The notes under the pieces were generated by a model. That model was not told the DNA's origin, searched no databases, and saw only the letters and a program-made list of their open reading frames with translations. Below, piece after piece: positions 62,701 to 64,000 of a stretch of 64,000 nucleotides of DNA; position 1 is the stretch's first letter, and each line of letters begins with the position of its first letter. A program made the position numbers and the translations under genes. Source of the DNA: Lineus longissimus (lineage: Eukaryota; Nemertea; Pilidiophora; Heteronemertea; Lineidae); the NCBI RefSeq assembly GCF_910592395.1, contig NC_088312.1:10416001-10480000 (forward strand), given 5' to 3'.

Positions 62701-64000
62701 GTTTCCCAGCTAAAAGATGACCTAGAATCTCATATGGCCAAGTTGTCAACAATGGAAAAAGAAAAAGCTGCATTGGAGTCTGAGCTGGAATTGTTGCAGG
62801 TGTCTCGTCGTGACTTGGAGTCTAGTTTGAAGAGTACTCAAGCTGAGTTAGGACTGCAGACAAGTAACCTTGATGACTTGAAGAGCCAGTTGGAGGATGC
62901 CAAGCTTGGTTTGAAGGCGCGAGATGCTAGGTTGGAAGAACTTAACGCATTATCTGATAATCTCCGTACTCAACTTGAGGTGGCGGCTACGGAGTCCCAT
63001 AGGGTACATTCTGCTCTACAGGCCAAGGAGGAGGAGAGGTTGCAGAAGTCACATGAGAAGGAGTCGTACATGTCTGAGATGATGAATGCTTTGAAAACAA
63101 AAGATGAGGAGCTGGCGAGGGTTTCAGCCGAAAGTCAGGGGCACCAGGGTCAACTTGAACTTGCCAGTGCTAATGTAGAGTACTACAAACAGCAGTTGAG
63201 TGAGGCTCAAGAATCTGGCGTTGCTCGGGAGGAAAGTATAAAGGCGCTGAAAAACCAACTTGAAGAATTGAATGGTCTGTCGGAGAATTTGCGAACTCAA
63301 CTCGAGATGTCTGCTGCAGAGACTCAAAGACTGTACACGGCATTACAGATGAAGGAAGAAGAGACTGCCCAGACGACACAGGAGAAAGAATCTTATGTGT
63401 CGGAGATGATGCATGCATTACATGTAAAGGATGAGCGACTTGCCAAGCTTCTAGCTGATAACAAACAGCACCAGGGCCAGCTTGAGTTAGCCAATGCTAA
63501 TGTTGAGTACTACAAGCAACAGTTGAATGTTGCAGAGGAGTCTGGTGTGGCTAGAGAGGAGAATATCGTGGCGTTGAAAAATGCGATTGAACTTTTGGAC
63601 TCTCAGGTTAGAAACACTGGTCAGGCCCTTGAAGATAGCAAGGGTCAGCTAGCTAAGGCTGAGGAGAGGGAGCAGGGCTCGAATGAGGAGCAAGCGCTCA
63701 GAATGGCCGAGTTGGAAAGGTTGCAAAAACAGCTTGCCGAGGTAAATGCCAGTGCTGTGCAGTCTGGGAAAGATGCAGAAGAAGCGCAACACAGAATATC
63801 AGAGTTGGAATCAAAGTTAGAATCCCAACAAGCGACTTTGAGTGACTCTGAATCCAGTTTGAATGAAGCTCAGGCAGATTTAGCTACGCAGTCACGCACA
63901 ATTGATGACCTTGAAGACCGGAATGAGGCTTATGAGAAAAGCTCAAGAGAATGCGATGCCCGGCTAGAAGAGCTGAATACCCTGTCAGAGAATCTTCGTA
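47733..64000 (+). CDS. GOLGB1: giantin/GOLGB1-like golgin, long coiled-coil Golgi tether (3' end outside window)
   Basis: Fourteen coding exons join in phase: 47733-47801, 47932-48060, 48290-48400, 48970-49212, 49405-49557, 49973-50632, 50927-51046, 52490-52607, 52863-53014, 55283-55468, 55964-56114, 56393-56502, 58114-58221 and 58507 to beyond 64000, about 2600 residues so far. The N-terminus (MWNRLTGAVQGGLDNLVP) and the SKMKLQSKAKVASLNNQLEEM region resemble giantin; the rest is heptad-rich Glu/Lys/Leu/Gln coiled coil. Giantin is anchored in Golgi membranes by a C-terminal helix and tethers COPI vesicles through p115. The anchor is not yet reached. Giantin is over 3000 residues in vertebrates. 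GOLGA4 or CENP-F-like proteins are alternatives, since coiled coils resemble each other. Confidence 0.85.
48413..48594. mobile_element. 182-bp TA-type TIR MITE in golgin intron 3
   Basis: It is the same family as 36055-36218 (shared GGTCCCAAATTGGTTGTTTC and ATTCAATTTGACCTCTCTAA). The left end is TATAGTAGAACCTCTC and the right GAGAGGTTCTACTGTA. It carries one additional CTCTCTATTAAGGACA unit on the left side compared with the 36-kb copy. Confidence 0.85.
48718..48928 (-). mobile_element. TTAA-type MITE (copy 2) in golgin intron 3
   Basis: It is flanked by TTAA on both sides (48718-48721 and 48925-48928). The inverted ends are AAGGGGGACTATAGGCAGG and CTAGCTGCTGCC. The interior is the reverse complement of 26091-26303. 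No ORF is present. Confidence 0.8.
51208..51331. mobile_element. 124-bp foldback element in golgin intron 7
   Basis: Arms of about 38 bases (left starting AATGGGTGATATGAATAAAG) are inverted copies with very few mismatches around a loop of about 48 bases. It may be a tiny foldback MITE; no further copy was seen in the window. Confidence 0.8.
53015..55282 (+). other. large golgin intron (intron 9)
   Basis: This 2.27-kb intron joins the exon ending 53014 and the exon starting 55283 (phase 0). I found no additional in-phase coiled-coil exon, gene or clear repeat inside it. Confidence 0.6.
56942..58070. mobile_element. 1.13-kb non-autonomous TIR transposon in golgin intron 12
   Basis: The ends TACAGTGGAACCCCGG and CCGGGGTTCCACTGTA are inverted repeats with TA outside. 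Subterminal GCGACCACC/ACGACCAC motifs are repeated many times near both ends. The left part (to about 57170) is GC-rich and the centre AT-rich. No transposase was recognised in any frame. The TACAGTGGAACC ends link it to the small MITEs at 36055 and 48413. Confidence 0.75.

Noticed and set aside
58507-64000. Many minus-strand open frames opposite the golgin exon
   Set aside because: They are antisense shadows of a Glu/Lys/Leu-rich coding exon, giving Ser/Leu/Phe-rich nonsense.

Overview
This is intron-rich animal nuclear DNA, most likely from a marine invertebrate; I cannot fix the phylum. Support comes from conserved GT-AG exon structures, single-copy animal genes (GDAP2, a giantin-type golgin, a rhodopsin-class receptor), many short TIR elements, and striking over-use of the palindrome TACATGTA. 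No bacterial, organellar or viral genes are seen.

Layout. 1-11.5 kb is gene-poor: a 5'-truncated, frameshifted LINE remnant (about 2.6-3.9 kb), a perfect hairpin (5548-5580) and a decayed MITE (7.2 kb). From 19.6 to 23.3 kb (+) seven phase-compatible exons encode the ectodomain, one transmembrane helix and a SEFIR/TIR-like cytoplasmic domain of an IL-17-receptor-like protein. Its start is unresolved; a signal-peptide exon at 11585-11664 fits if one A of a six-A run is an error or mutation. The interval before the seven exons holds a 74-bp minisatellite whose every unit looks like a 51-nt exon with splice sites.

25-28.6 kb is a block of repeats ending in two head-to-tail copies of a 1.1-kb GC-foldback element. 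A third copy lies inverted at 45.4-46.5 kb, so these copies bracket GDAP2 (29.25-35.72 kb, +, 12 coding exons, 513 residues) and a single-exon class A GPCR (40.86-42.64 kb, -, 592 residues). In GDAP2 the exon-3 end with its splice donor is tandemly repeated eight times. Between GDAP2 and the GPCR lies a 2.8-kb array of 45-bp units.

From 47.7 kb to the window edge (+) runs a giantin/GOLGB1-like golgin: 14 coding exons seen, the last at least 5.5 kb of uninterrupted coiled coil, with the C-terminal anchor outside the window. Its introns carry several MITEs.

The genes look functionally unrelated (immune-type receptor, macro/CRAL-TRIO protein, GPCR, Golgi tether); I see no gene cluster or operon-like system. 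The most interesting signals are structural: duplicated splice sites, exon-like minisatellites, and the inverted repeat around two genes. All exon coordinates were read by eye from splice consensus and reading phase.
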